Position numbers and translations under genes: made by a program. A stretch of 57,947 nt of DNA from JANSXG01 sp965652425. Its GTDB lineage: Bacteria > Planctomycetota > Phycisphaerae > Phycisphaerales > UBA1924. This document shows, one piece after another, positions 1-9,426 of the stretch. The notes under the pieces were generated by a model. That model ran no database searches, was not told the origin of the DNA, and saw only the letters and a program-made list of their open reading frames with translations. How positions within the stretch are numbered: position 1 is the stretch's first letter; each line of letters starts with the position of its first letter. Location of the stretch: positions 1 to 57,947 of the forward strand of contig CBFGVX010000011.1 of assembly GCA_965652425.1 (NCBI GenBank), written 5' to 3'.

Positions 1-871
1 CGCTCCCACCAGCGACCTCCTTCATCATCGGGAAATCCGGGATGATCGATGCCTTGCCGAACGACATCGCCAGGACAATCGCCCCACTGGTCAGCATATC
101 CCGGTACGGGAACACCACCGCGTCCGCGGCGTTGAGATACACCTGCACATCCTCGTCATCGACGAAACCGAGAGCGAGGCGGATTCGCTCATCGTGTGCG
201 GCGGCTTCCCGTACCTCCCGCTCATAGTCGACACCCATCGTCCTTCCGGCGACGAGCAACACAACATCCCGATCTTGCACCGCACGAAACGCTTCAATGA
301 GTTCGGAGACGCCCTTGTATTTGCGAACCGCACCGAAGAACAGCAAGACCGGAGCATGGACAGGGATGTCCAATCGGGCTCGGGCTGACGCCCGGTCGAG
401 ATCGTTCGGGTACGCGTCCACATAATTCCCGTGCGGGATGACCCGCATTCGGGACGCGGGGATTGAGAATGTGTGTTTCACCAACTCCGCGGCAGCTTCA
501 GTGTGCGCGATCACAGAATCGGCAGCCGACGCGACCGTTGTGCTGACGAAGCGATCCCGGCGGGGATTGATTCGCTCATGACCCTGCAGATTGTGCACGG
601 TCCACACGACCCGCCCACCGCGCCCTTTGAACGCGGCGAGATCGCGCCGAAATTTCAAGAATGCCGGCGGAAATTTCCAAAGCGGGGTGCTCTGAGCCCA
701 ATGGTGCGTCCAATGAAAATGCAGCACATCTGGGGACTCCTTGTCAACCAGTTCCCCGAGCCGCCATGTCCAATGCGTTCCCGCGCATTCGACCCCCGCA
801 CGCGATAACCCGTCCAGCAGCATGCTCTGGTACGGGTTCGCCTTGTCGAATGGGAGGTGGATGGCTTTCAT
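1..871 (-). CDS. GT4-like glycosyltransferase, 3' end outside window
   Basis: The reverse strand reads open from ATG at 871 to the left edge, about 290 codons without the C-terminus. The start (MKAIHLPFDKANPYQ) is followed by a FHWTHHW stretch and VWTVHNLQGHE, typical of the N-terminal Rossmann domain of GT4 enzymes. The second half carries LLFFGAVRKYKGVSEL and VVFPYRDMLTSGA, the donor-binding region of GT-B enzymes, where an acidic EXXXXXXXE-type motif is often loosened as here. The start sits two bases after the stop of the pyruvyl transferase gene, so it is the third gene of a minus-strand operon. It probably adds a sugar to a lipid-linked oligosaccharide at the cytoplasmic membrane. Donor and acceptor cannot be told. 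Confidence 0.85.
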   Translation of the reverse strand, partial: MKAIHLPFDKANPYQSMLLDGLSRAGVECAGTHWTWRLGELVDKESPDVLHFHWTHHWAQSTPLWKFPPAFLKFRRDLAAFKGRGGRVVWTVHNLQGHERINPRRDRFVSTTVASAADSVIAHTEAAAELVKHTFSIPASRMRVIPHGNYVDAYPNDLDRASARARLDIPVHAPVLLFFGAVRKYKGVSELIEAFRAVQDRDVVLLVAGRTMGVDYEREVREAAAHDERIRLALGFVDDEDVQVYLNAADAVVFPYRDMLTSGAIVLAMSFGKASIIPDFPMMKEVAGGS

Positions 872-873
872 GG

Positions 874-2118
874 CTAGGTTCCAGCAGGCTTCGAGTGAGC
901 TGGCGTGCAGTTTGCTCTGGCTAAAGCGCGCACCGCAGGCAAGGCCGCCCTGATCTGCCTGCGGACTGATTCAGTTTCGCTGAGCATGTTCGCCGCAGCA
1001 TCGGCAACGCTGGATATATCCCCTTCGATCGATCCGGTCATCTGATAGGACGAATTGAGCCCGAAAAAACTAAGCAGTCCTTGTACTTTTCCTTGGTAGT
1101 CTAAAAACAGCGATGGTACCTCAGCTCCGAGAGCAGCAATTCCGCAGTGCATTCTACCGGTCACCAAGAGATCGCAATGACGAAGAATCTCTTTGACTTC
1201 GTCCGGCGAGGTCTCATGAGGCATGACATAGCTCAGAAGATGACTTGCTGCGCTCGCTGCATCTCGACAGACATCAAAGTCGCTGTAGGCCCCGCGGGTA
1301 TCGTGAGAAAGCAGCAAGTACACCACATCAGCATTGTTTGACAACGATTGCATGACGCCAGAAACAAACGATCTCATAGCATGCTGCCGTTCGATGGGAT
1401 TCTGATTGGGGCTCGCAGGCATCGCATGGGGGTTCGGGCATATGGCGATGACTCGCTTTCCGTGGGATCTATGGGCAGCGAGAAAATCTACCGCTTTGGA
1501 AACGCGTTCCGTCATGCCGGAAGCGGGCAGCAGAAACGCCAGATCGGCCACCTGATGCACTTTGCTGCCCATGCGGGAAATCCGTTCGTGAGACTTCGGA
1601 TCACGGGCGCAGACTCGGACATCAGGGTGCAGTCCTTGAATCGCGCGTCGTATTTCGGGCTGCGGGTCGTCTCTCATGCTAAACCCGCAAAGAGTCGCCG
1701 GAACTCCGAGTCGAGCGCAGAAGTCTGCGAAGTGAAGCCGTGTGAGTGATCTTTCCAGTGAATACTTTCCGTCGAGTACATCTGCGCCGATTACGTACAC
1801 ACCGGATACTTGGCGGAGCGCTTTCCGAAATCGCATGAGATTGGATGGGTGCATCGAGAGTTGCGGGCCGTTGAACTCGTCGCCGATGTCTGAGAAGTCA
1901 TCGTCTGGATGGACTTTGCACACCCGCGTGGTCTCGCCTCTGGATTCATGTAGTAGTTGCCTGAGACCAAGCATCATCGCAAGGTCCCCCAAGCTCCCGC
2001 GAGTATGTGTTGGTACGATCAATGCGTACTGTGAATCTTGGCTTGCCTGAATCTTGGGAATGCTGATCGGGCGCGAGATGTAATACTTGATCCGGTATTT
2101 CATTTGGATTATGTTCAT
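874..2118 (-). CDS. Polysaccharide pyruvyl transferase family protein
   Basis: A 414-residue protein of the polysaccharide pyruvyl transferase family (CsaB/WcaK type), which moves pyruvate from phosphoenolpyruvate onto sugars of surface polysaccharides. Family-like signatures are THTRGSLGDLAMMLGL near the N-terminus (the GN.GD-type loop), a mid-protein FLLP segment, and the late LLVTGRMHCGIAALGAEVPS, which matches the conserved (T/S)GR.H..I.A...G.P motif. The start at 2118 was chosen because ATG overlaps the TGA of the upstream flippase gene (ATGA). A longer reading to 2274 would run deep into that gene. It is co-transcribed with the flippase and the partial GT4 gene. The substrate sugar is unknown. 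Confidence 0.85.
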   Translation of the reverse strand: MNIIQMKYRIKYYISRPISIPKIQASQDSQYALIVPTHTRGSLGDLAMMLGLRQLLHESRGETTRVCKVHPDDDFSDIGDEFNGPQLSMHPSNLMRFRKALRQVSGVYVIGADVLDGKYSLERSLTRLHFADFCARLGVPATLCGFSMRDDPQPEIRRAIQGLHPDVRVCARDPKSHERISRMGSKVHQVADLAFLLPASGMTERVSKAVDFLAAHRSHGKRVIAICPNPHAMPASPNQNPIERQHAMRSFVSGVMQSLSNNADVVYLLLSHDTRGAYSDFDVCRDAASAASHLLSYVMPHETSPDEVKEILRHCDLLVTGRMHCGIAALGAEVPSLFLDYQGKVQGLLSFFGLNSSYQMTGSIEGDISSVADAAANMLSETESVRRQIRAALPAVRALARANCTPAHSKPAGT

Positions 2119-3674
2119 TTTTCGTTCTCGATGATTGACGCCGATCGGTTCAGGACTATCCCCTTCATGAGTGAAACGCTGTCGTGTACCAGGCCTCGCC
2201 AGTGGCTGCTGAATGCGTACGCTGCGAGGTAAGCACCTGCCCAGAGACCAGCGCACAGAGGGATCCTCGGCCATGGGTGTTCCCCTGTGATACTCTCGAT
2301 GCCCGCGGATATCACGATGGTGCCGATTGCGATCGCGATGCTTGGGAAAACATCTCTGGTGATCCGCGAACTCCTTATCCCTTCGGTTTTGCCAAGATAG
2401 AAGATGAGTATGGGCATACGCAGCAGCACGCCAGATGCTGCGTATGCGATTGCTACACCTTCAATGCCAAAGGGCAGCCCTGCAACGATCGAGACGACCG
2501 AGATGAGCGCATTCAGCATACCACTCTTCAGCAGCAGATCCGTCCGGCCCTGGGTGATGAACATGTTTCCGCACTGGCCGAGTACCAACTGATAGACGCA
2601 GACGAGCGCGAGCCATCTGAAAACATCTACCGCCTCCAGCCACTGATGGCCCAGCATGATCGAGATTACTTCACGCGAGAATATTGCCAGCAACGCCACC
2701 ATAGGCGGGAACAGGGTTGCCATCAGGCGGAGTATGCGCTTTGCCGCTCGTTCATAGCGGATTGGGTCATCCGCAAGTCTGCTCATTACGGGTACGAATA
2801 CGGACGATATCGGTGCGTTTACCTGCTTGACGGGCATGAGCAATAGTCCGTACGCCTTAGCGTACAGGCCTAAGTATGCGCTTCCCCACGCGTACCCGAT
2901 CAGGACATTGTCGGCGTTCCTGGCCCAGTAGTTGATGAACTCGAAACCAGTGAGATTGCCGCCGAATCTCAGCATCTCGCCGACGCCGCTGTCGCGCTTT
3001 GGCTGTCCCGGCCTCCAGTCGCAGAGTACCCAGACCATCAGCGCATTTGCCAGGCCGGCCGCGGCGGTCATGCCGACCAGCGACCAATACCCGAACCCCA
3101 CGAGCGCCATGACAATTGCGACTGCGATCCCGACGGTCATGGTCACAATCTCGATAACCGCGAGGGCCTTGAAGCGCATCTGACGCCGGAGTAGGGCCTG
3201 ATGCTGGACCGTGAATCCGGCGAAGAGCATCGTTCCGGCGAGGGCCAGCGTCACCCAGACCAGGCGCGGCTCGGAATAGAACGCCGCGATCGCAGGGGCG
3301 AGGGCGGCGACGACGAGCATCACGGCGGCGCTGAGGGCGACATTGATCCAGAACAGGGTGGAGACCTGGTCGTGGGTGATGTCCTTGCGTTGGACGGTGG
3401 CCATGGACAGGCCCGCGTCCTTGAACATGGCGACGAAGCCGACGATGGCGGTGACCATGGCGATGAGGCCGAAGTCGCTGGGGAGGAGGAGTCGGGCGAG
3501 GACCATCGTCGAGCCGATCTGGAGCACGAACTTGATGGCCTGAGACGACAGCGTGACCGCCCCGCCGCGGACCGATCGCCCTTTGAGGTCGCCGAGGAGG
3601 TGGCCGGTCTCGAAATGCCGCGCGTACCGGTGTGGCGCGGCGGCCGGTTCGGGAAGTGCGGGATCGCGATTCAT
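2115..3674 (-). CDS. Wzx-like polysaccharide flippase (MOP superfamily)
   Basis: A 519-residue polytopic membrane protein with about a dozen hydrophobic segments. The N-terminal block (RGGAVTLSSQAIKFVLQ, then LARLLLPSDFGLIAMV and MFKDAGLSMATVQR) is characteristic of WzxC/RfbX-type flippases, which move undecaprenyl-linked repeat units across the inner membrane. Length fits the family. ATG at 3674 follows a GAGGCGAG Shine-Dalgarno-like sequence. It is the first gene of the minus-strand arm and diverges from the acyltransferase at 4025, so the 350 bases between them should hold promoters for both arms. It probably serves the Wzy-type polymerase encoded at 5982. Confidence 0.88.
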   Translation of the reverse strand: MNRDPALPEPAAAPHRYARHFETGHLLGDLKGRSVRGGAVTLSSQAIKFVLQIGSTMVLARLLLPSDFGLIAMVTAIVGFVAMFKDAGLSMATVQRKDITHDQVSTLFWINVALSAAVMLVVAALAPAIAAFYSEPRLVWVTLALAGTMLFAGFTVQHQALLRRQMRFKALAVIEIVTMTVGIAVAIVMALVGFGYWSLVGMTAAAGLANALMVWVLCDWRPGQPKRDSGVGEMLRFGGNLTGFEFINYWARNADNVLIGYAWGSAYLGLYAKAYGLLLMPVKQVNAPISSVFVPVMSRLADDPIRYERAAKRILRLMATLFPPMVALLAIFSREVISIMLGHQWLEAVDVFRWLALVCVYQLVLGQCGNMFITQGRTDLLLKSGMLNALISVVSIVAGLPFGIEGVAIAYAASGVLLRMPILIFYLGKTEGIRSSRITRDVFPSIAIAIGTIVISAGIESITGEHPWPRIPLCAGLWAGAYLAAYAFSSHWRGLVHDSVSLMKGIVLNRSASIIENEK

Positions 3675-4024
3675 GGCATTCTCGCCTCATCGTCGAGAAC
3701 GATGCCGGCAAGACGAGATTGGAGCGGGGCAGGGTGCATATTTGGAGATAATCAGCGCGGACGGAGAGCGGAGAGCGGTAAAGGTACCCTATCCACATCG
3801 GGAACATTGGCCTAGGACTGTTCTGGCTGTGGTCGATGTCGGCGATTCTTTGAACCCGATCGGTCTGATGGGGTTCGGCTGGATGTGGCGAACGAGCCGA
3901 GTCACGCGCGTGGGGCAAGATGGCATCGGGTATGCTGAGGGGCTACGCTCTGGTTCGGCCGCAGTTGGGTAAGTCAGGGGCAATTGAGGCGACCTGGGCA
4001 GGAAAATCGCCGAAGAGTGGTGAG
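3675..4024. promoter_or_regulatory. Divergent promoter region between the two polysaccharide arms
   Basis: A 350-base stretch without a convincing gene, lying between the divergent flippase and acyltransferase genes. Promoters in both directions are expected from the layout. I could not pick a confident -35/-10 pair. A small inverted repeat, CATCGT and ACGATG around a five-base loop, lies at 3688-3704 just upstream of the flippase start and could be an operator or a leader hairpin. Confidence 0.35.
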
Positions 4025-4651
4025 ATGATGACGGGTTCAGAGCAGATCATCACGCCGCGTGTGCCGCGATCGTTTCGCGTCCGTATAACCCGTCGGCTGC
4101 GTCAGCTGTGGTTCCGGGTGTGGCACAGCCGTCGGTATGGGTACTGCGGTGGGGGTGCTTTTGTGGATCGGCCGTTCCTGCTGACCGGGCCGAGTCACAT
4201 GAGGATCGGGGCGGGTGTTCATATCTGGCCGTGGGCCAGGATCGAGGCGATCGCCGGTGGTGCATCGGGCACTTTGATCGAAATCGATGAGGGAACGTCG
4301 ATCCAGCCCTTTCTTCACATCGGAGCAGCGTCTGGGGTGAAGATTGGGAGAAATTGTCTGTTTGCTTCGCATGTCTACATCACGGATCACGATCATGACT
4401 GGCGTGACGGTGCGATTCCGGCTCTGCTCCAGAAGACACTGATTGCCAGCCCGGTTGCCATCGGAGACGGCGTTTGGCTCGGAGAGCGGGTCTGTGTTCT
4501 GAAGGGCGTCACGATCGGGGACGGGGCGATCGTTGGCGCGGGATCGGTGGTGACCAAGGACATACCGGCGCGGTGCATCGCGGTCGGTTCGCCGGCCCGG
4601 GTGGTGAAGCGATGGAACGATGAGACTCGCGAATGGGAGAGTGTGCGATGA
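4025..4651 (+). CDS. Left-handed beta-helix acyltransferase (WcaF/maltose O-acetyltransferase type)
   Basis: A protein of about 208 residues with hexapeptide repeats of the left-handed parallel beta-helix fold. The C-terminal part shows VAIGDGVWLGERVCVLKGV then TIGDGAIVGAGSVVTKDI and the closing GSPARVVKRW, nearly diagnostic for xenobiotic/sugar O-acetyltransferases. The catalytic His is probably in ITDHDHDW. It would O-acetylate a sugar of the polysaccharide with acetyl-CoA. Two ATGs (4025, 4028) are possible; an upstream extension to 3920 has no domain support. It starts the plus-strand arm, and its TGA overlaps the ATG of the next gene. Confidence 0.85.
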   Translation: MMTGSEQIITPRVPRSFRVRITRRLRQLWFRVWHSRRYGYCGGGAFVDRPFLLTGPSHMRIGAGVHIWPWARIEAIAGGASGTLIEIDEGTSIQPFLHIGAASGVKIGRNCLFASHVYITDHDHDWRDGAIPALLQKTLIASPVAIGDGVWLGERVCVLKGVTIGDGAIVGAGSVVTKDIPARCIAVGSPARVVKRWNDETREWESVR

Positions 4652-5985
4652 GCGGCCGCTCGCTGGTCATCGTGGCGTACTACTTCCCTCCCGATGGTGG
4701 AGCGGGTGCGCAGCGGCCCTTGAAATTCGCAAAGTATCTCTCTCAGGCGGGTTGGCGAGTGACGATCGTGACGCATCCTGGAGAGGCGGAACAATCGTGG
4801 ACGAGGCCTGAAGATCGCTCCCTTCGCGATGAGTTGGAGAGTGACTTTTCCGGCCAGGTCATCCGTGTGCCGATTCCGGATAGCAAGCCGCAAGGCGGAG
4901 CCATCGACGAGATGGAGGGCTGGTCCGTATCTACGGCTGAGGTGGTGAAGGAATTGATACAGCGGGGAGGTGTCGATGCTGTGATATATACGATGTCGCC
5001 ATTCTCGCTTGTCCGTTCTGCGGATTTGGTTCGCCGGTCGTGTCCGGGTGTGCCGGTCATTCTGGACTTTCGAGACCCGTGGGCGTTGGATGGGTGGCAG
5101 GCTCAACCGACGAAATGGCATTGGAATCGACAGTTCCGGCTCATGAAGAGTGCCATTGAGGCTGCGGATGGTGTGATCGCGAACACACCGGAGTGCGGCC
5201 GGCTGTTTCGTGAGAGTTTTCCGGGATTGGATGGAGATCGGCTTGCGGTGATCACGAACGGGTACGACGCAGCTGATTTTCAAGGCAACCCGGGTGCGCC
5301 ATCACTCTGGGACCCTGACGACTGGGATGTATTGCGTCTGGTGTTTTCCGGTTCGCTTTGCACGCGGGTGTTGAAGTTTTACAGCGGGCTTCGCGGGCGA
5401 GTGAAACGGGTGATCGGATATGCCCCGGAACGGATCGACTATTCCGGCCGGACGCTCATACATCTGATGGACGCGGTCAAATGCTTGCGCGAGAAGGGTG
5501 AACCGCTGGCGGACCAGATCCGTATCGAGGTCATGGGAGTTGAGGATGCGGCGGATCGGGAGTCTGTGGAGCGTGCGGGGATGATCGATTTGGTGCGGTT
5601 TCACGGGTATGTGCCGCACGATGAGTCGGTGCGTCACATCCGTCTTGCAGATGCGTTGCTGCTGCCGTTGCACGGGCTGCCGCCGGGGAAGCGGAGCAGG
5701 ATCGTGCCGGGCAAAACTTACGAGTACCTGGCGACGGGACGGCCGATCCTTGGGCTGCTGCCTCAAGGTGATGCGCGGGAGTTCGTCGAGTCGAGCGGTC
5801 GAGCTGCGATCGCCGATCCTTGCGATCCGGAATCTATTGCAGTGGGGCTCAGGCGAATTCCGGATTTGGTCAAACGCTTCTCGCTCGGATTCGGTCCTGA
5901 TCCGTCTGTGCAGAGATTCGAGCGGGCTCGATTGAGTGGGGAACTGGAGAAGTTTGTGCTCAGCATCTGCGAGGGGTCATCATGA
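4648..5985 (+). CDS. GT4 family glycosyltransferase (WbuB-like)
   Basis: A 445-residue GT-B glycosyltransferase. The N-terminus VIVAYYFPPDGGAGAQRP is the classic GT4 glycine-rich start (YFPP..GG...R). The protein continues with LDFRDPWALDGW, typical of the WbuB-like subgroup, and a C-terminal KTYEYLATGRPILGLLP (the E...GRPI donor-binding motif). The chosen ATG overlaps the TGA of the acyltransferase (ATGA), and its own TGA overlaps the next ATG, so 4025-7367 is a translationally coupled unit. Cytoplasmic or membrane-associated; it adds a sugar from an NDP donor. The linkage is not predictable. Confidence 0.88.
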   Translation: MSGRSLVIVAYYFPPDGGAGAQRPLKFAKYLSQAGWRVTIVTHPGEAEQSWTRPEDRSLRDELESDFSGQVIRVPIPDSKPQGGAIDEMEGWSVSTAEVVKELIQRGGVDAVIYTMSPFSLVRSADLVRRSCPGVPVILDFRDPWALDGWQAQPTKWHWNRQFRLMKSAIEAADGVIANTPECGRLFRESFPGLDGDRLAVITNGYDAADFQGNPGAPSLWDPDDWDVLRLVFSGSLCTRVLKFYSGLRGRVKRVIGYAPERIDYSGRTLIHLMDAVKCLREKGEPLADQIRIEVMGVEDAADRESVERAGMIDLVRFHGYVPHDESVRHIRLADALLLPLHGLPPGKRSRIVPGKTYEYLATGRPILGLLPQGDAREFVESSGRAAIADPCDPESIAVGLRRIPDLVKRFSLGFGPDPSVQRFERARLSGELEKFVLSICEGSS

Positions 5986-7367
5986 TCCATGTGATCTCCC
6001 AGATGGCTGGAGACAATCTTCAGTTCGCGAACCAGACAAATCTGCATCCTGTCGGTGGGAGCATTCTGTTTCTTTCCGTGCTCGCGATGCTCGTTCTTCC
6101 TCGCAAACACGCGGTCATTCCGTTGCTTGTTCTTCTTGCTGCAATTCCGAGTGCTCAACGCATCAGCATTGCCACTCTGGACTTCACACTTATCCGTCTG
6201 CTCATACTCGCGGGCCTGGCGAGGGTGACGTTGCGATCAGAATGGACCGGGTTCAGATTGTGCAGAGCCGATTACTTCGTGCTCGGATGGGCCGTCGTGG
6301 GTGTGCTGGCCTATGCCATCCAACTCGGGAATGTATCAGCGGCGATTACCCGCGGTGGTTACATGATTGAGGCGGCGGGCGGTTACTTTCTTGGACGGGC
6401 GTTAATACGAGATCTTGCAGCGCTGAAGCAAAGCGTTGTTTGGCTAGCGATGGTCGCAGTGCCTGCCGCGTTGTTTTTTCTAGTAGAAAAAAGTACGGGA
6501 CGAAATCTCTTCTCTGTATTTGGTGGTGTCCCTGAAGTCACGGAAATACGCCAAGGGAGGCTTCGCTGTCAAGGGCCGTTTTCGCATCCGATCATGGCGG
6601 GTGTCTTCTGGGCATCACTACTACCGCTAGTTGCTGCCATCTGGTTCACTAGCGTGTGGCTTCGTCCATTGATGCTCATCGGGGGGCTTGCCGCAGGATT
6701 CATAGTGTTCGCAAGCGGATCGAGCACACCCATCATGGCAGTGCTCTTGGGCGCAATTGCGTTTTGTTTGTATAGGTTCCGATCATTCACGCCCTACATT
6801 CGTTGGACTATTCTCGCGATCATTCCTGTGCTCCACCTGGTGATGAATCACGGGGTTCATCATCTCTTGGCTCGGATCAATGTAGTCGGTGGCTCAACCG
6901 GATGGCATCGCTATCACCTCATGGACAAGGCCATGAAAAATGTTCATGAATGGTTTCTCGTCGGCATACCCTCTACCGGTCATTGGGGCTGGGGTCTCCG
7001 AGATGTTACCAATCAATATGTGCTCGAGGGTGTTCGCGGGGGAATGCTCACTCTTGCACTATTTGTGGCATTTCTGATTGCGGCATTTGTGTACCTTAGC
7101 CGTTCGATACGGAATGTACAGTCTTCCGAATATCGTCTTGTGCTGTGGGCCTGTGGCGCCGTTCTCTTTACCCACTGCTTGAATTTCATCGCTGTGTCCT
7201 ACTTCGGGCAGATGACAGCTGCGTTTTTTGTGTTCAGCGGGGCAACCGTGAGTTTGGCTGTAGGTGCGGCTGCATCTACGTCGGTGTCCAACTCCGCCGA
7301 GGCTGCTCCGGTTCGCGTCCAGCGCTTTTTCGAATCTCCTGCTTCACCGGAACTGACTGGTGCCTGA
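5982..7367 (+). CDS. O-antigen polymerase/ligase family membrane protein (Wzy/WaaL-like)
   Basis: A 461-residue protein with about ten hydrophobic segments and one large hydrophilic loop in the second half, around the RYHLMDKAMKNVHEW region. This layout is that of Wzy polymerases and O-antigen ligases (PF04932-type). HPIMAGVFWA and WGLRDVTNQYVLEGVRGG resemble the conserved loop region. Start overlaps the preceding stop (ATGA). With a flippase and several glycosyltransferases nearby, a polymerase is the better guess. Codon use is clearly more A/T rich at third positions than in genes after 11350, suggesting separate acquisition of this part of the cluster. Confidence 0.8.
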   Translation: MIHVISQMAGDNLQFANQTNLHPVGGSILFLSVLAMLVLPRKHAVIPLLVLLAAIPSAQRISIATLDFTLIRLLILAGLARVTLRSEWTGFRLCRADYFVLGWAVVGVLAYAIQLGNVSAAITRGGYMIEAAGGYFLGRALIRDLAALKQSVVWLAMVAVPAALFFLVEKSTGRNLFSVFGGVPEVTEIRQGRLRCQGPFSHPIMAGVFWASLLPLVAAIWFTSVWLRPLMLIGGLAAGFIVFASGSSTPIMAVLLGAIAFCLYRFRSFTPYIRWTILAIIPVLHLVMNHGVHHLLARINVVGGSTGWHRYHLMDKAMKNVHEWFLVGIPSTGHWGWGLRDVTNQYVLEGVRGGMLTLALFVAFLIAAFVYLSRSIRNVQSSEYRLVLWACGAVLFTHCLNFIAVSYFGQMTAAFFVFSGATVSLAVGAAASTSVSNSAEAAPVRVQRFFESPASPELTGA

Positions 7368-7371
7368 CACT

Positions 7372-8364
7372 ATGCTGTCCATCTTGATCATCAGCTGCAA
7401 CACGCGTGACATGACGCTTGAGTGCATCCGTTCTGTCTTCGAGCAAACTACGCGGACTGCCTTTCAGATCATCGTTCTCGACAACGCGTCGGCCGACGGC
7501 TCGGCTGACGCGATCGAATCGGAGTTCGGGTCGCGCGTGCGGCTCATCCGCTCGGAGGACAATCTTGGCTTCGCTGGTGGGAACCGCGAGGCCGCGAGGC
7601 ATGCGGGCGGTGAGTACCTGCTTCTGCTCAATCCGGATACGGTCGTGCTCGACGGGGCGATCGACAAACTTTTAGACTTTGCGCAATCATGCCCGCAGGC
7701 GGGCATCTGGGGGGGGCGGACCGTGTTCGCCGATGGTTCGCTGAATCCCGCATCGTGTTGGTCGCGGCAGACCTTGTGGTCGCTCACCAGTCAAGCTTTG
7801 GGGCTGACCTCACTGTTTCGCAACAGTTCAGTCTTCAATCCGGAGGGGCTCGGCGGCTGGGACCGCGAGGGAGTGCGCACAGTCGACATCGTATCCGGGT
7901 GCTTCCTGCTCATCAGGCGTGAACTCTGGGACCACTTGGACGGCTTTCACCCGGACTTCTATATGTACGGTGAGGAGGCCGATCTCTGTTTGCGTGCTCG
8001 ATCATTTGGAGCCCGTCCGGTAGTGACGGCTGCCGCAACCATCATCCACTATGGCGGGGCAAGTGAATCTCTTCGCACCGATAAATTCAATCGACTGCTT
8101 GCAGCGAAGATGCTCCTCATCGACCGTCACTTTGTGCCGGGTACTCGTCTCATTGGACGAGTTCTTCTCGCACTTTGGCCTTTATCAAGGTTAATTGCAC
8201 ACCAGACGATTTCGATTATCACGGGGAAGGCGTCGGAGTCCGCACTAGTTTGGGGGTCTGTATGGCGAGAACGCAGAATATGGGCGAAGGCCCGGTTTGT
8301 GAGATACGACAGAGGTACGTCCCCGCGGGTAGTCATGTCCGAGCGAGGAGCAACCGAAAAATGA
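7372..8364 (+). CDS. GT2 family glycosyltransferase (rhamnosyltransferase-like)
   Basis: A GT-A fold family 2 enzyme of about 330 residues. The N-terminus LSILIISCNTRDMTLECI, then IIVLDNASADGSADAI (nucleotide binding), the DXD-like LLLNPDTVV, and a C-terminal GFHPDFYMYGEEADLCLRA (the catalytic-base ED region) are all typical of WbbL/RfbF-like rhamnosyltransferases. The ATG at 7372 begins directly with the conserved strand. A GTG at 7360, overlapping the upstream stop, is an alternative that would add four residues. Acts at the cytoplasmic face of the membrane in repeat-unit assembly. Confidence 0.88.
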   Translation: MLSILIISCNTRDMTLECIRSVFEQTTRTAFQIIVLDNASADGSADAIESEFGSRVRLIRSEDNLGFAGGNREAARHAGGEYLLLLNPDTVVLDGAIDKLLDFAQSCPQAGIWGGRTVFADGSLNPASCWSRQTLWSLTSQALGLTSLFRNSSVFNPEGLGGWDREGVRTVDIVSGCFLLIRRELWDHLDGFHPDFYMYGEEADLCLRARSFGARPVVTAAATIIHYGGASESLRTDKFNRLLAAKMLLIDRHFVPGTRLIGRVLLALWPLSRLIAHQTISIITGKASESALVWGSVWRERRIWAKARFVRYDRGTSPRVVMSERGATEK

Positions 8365-8518
8365 TTCCCGACGAAGCGATGTGTCAAACATACCCCGAGT
8401 CTATTGCCGAACGCTTTCAAGTTGCGGTTCAGAATACCTGGTTGTGGTTGCATCGGCATCGGTCAGTAGACTGCGACGTGTGCCAGTGTCACGTGGAAAG
8501 TGGCAACGGAGTGCGCTC

Positions 8519-9424
8519 GTGCTTTCTGTAATTGTCCCAGCCCACAACGAATCGGCCATGATCATTGAATCACTCCGCATGCTCGTGGATGGGGTGGATC
8601 CAACGATGATCGAAGTACTTGTCGTTTGCAACGGCTGCGTGGATGACACCGCTGCCCGCGCGAGGTCGGTGGACGGGCCAATTCGCGTTCTTGAAACAGC
8701 GAATGCTTCCAAGGCTATGGCTATCAATCTTGGGGCAGAGCACGCGAGGTTTCCCCAGCTTGCTGTGTGCGACGCAGATGTCCGCATTCGCAGTAAAGAC
8801 CTCATGTTGCTCTCAGAGGCTCTTCGGGAGGAGTCAGTTCGTGCCGTGGCTCCAGCTGTGCGTACGGTTTACGAGAGCGGCACGTCTTGGATTGTCCGCG
8901 GCTACTATCGCTTTTGGATGTCATTGCCGTACGTGAAGGAGGGAATGATGGCGGCGGGCGTCTACGCACTTGACGCCGAGGGAGTTCGTCGAGTGCTTCC
9001 GCTGCCGAAGATTATCGCCGACGATGGGTTTGTTCGTGCTTCGTTCTCCAGTGCTGAGCGCAAGGAAATCGGGGCGGCGATCTCTGAGGTGCGAGCACCG
9101 GTCGGTTCGTCTGCTCTTGTTCGGATCAAGACGCGAAGCCGATTGGGTCAGTATGAGTTAAGGGGGCTCCGCCCTGATTTACACGACGCTGAGACGAGAG
9201 ATCGCGACTACTTTAGACTTATCGCGAGTTTACTAAGATCTCCGGCACTCTGGCTACCAGCGGCTATTTACTTGTACATCAATCTCTGGTCCCGGTGGCG
9301 GGCGCGCCGCCAGTTGCGGAAACGGACCGAGTATGTTTGGGAAAGAGACGACTCGTCGAGGAGTCCGGTCGGGGTGTGGGCACCCTCCAGAGAAGATGAT
9401 CTGGAAACGAATGGAGATAGCTAG
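8519..9424 (+). CDS. GT2 family glycosyltransferase
   Basis: A family 2 glycosyltransferase. LSVIVPAHNESAMIIESL and VLVVCNGCVDDTAARA form the donor-binding half, and LAVCDADVRI carries the DXD metal site. A hydrophobic segment near the C-terminus (LWLPAAIYLYINLW) suggests membrane association. I place the start at GTG 8519, with GGAG seven bases upstream, because the domain begins there. An in-frame GTG at 8381 would add 46 residues without any domain character. It lies between another GT2 gene and asnB, so it is probably part of the same repeat-unit assembly set. Confidence 0.78.
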   Translation: MLSVIVPAHNESAMIIESLRMLVDGVDPTMIEVLVVCNGCVDDTAARARSVDGPIRVLETANASKAMAINLGAEHARFPQLAVCDADVRIRSKDLMLLSEALREESVRAVAPAVRTVYESGTSWIVRGYYRFWMSLPYVKEGMMAAGVYALDAEGVRRVLPLPKIIADDGFVRASFSSAERKEIGAAISEVRAPVGSSALVRIKTRSRLGQYELRGLRPDLHDAETRDRDYFRLIASLLRSPALWLPAAIYLYINLWSRWRARRQLRKRTEYVWERDDSSRSPVGVWAPSREDDLETNGDS

Positions 9425-9426
9425 TC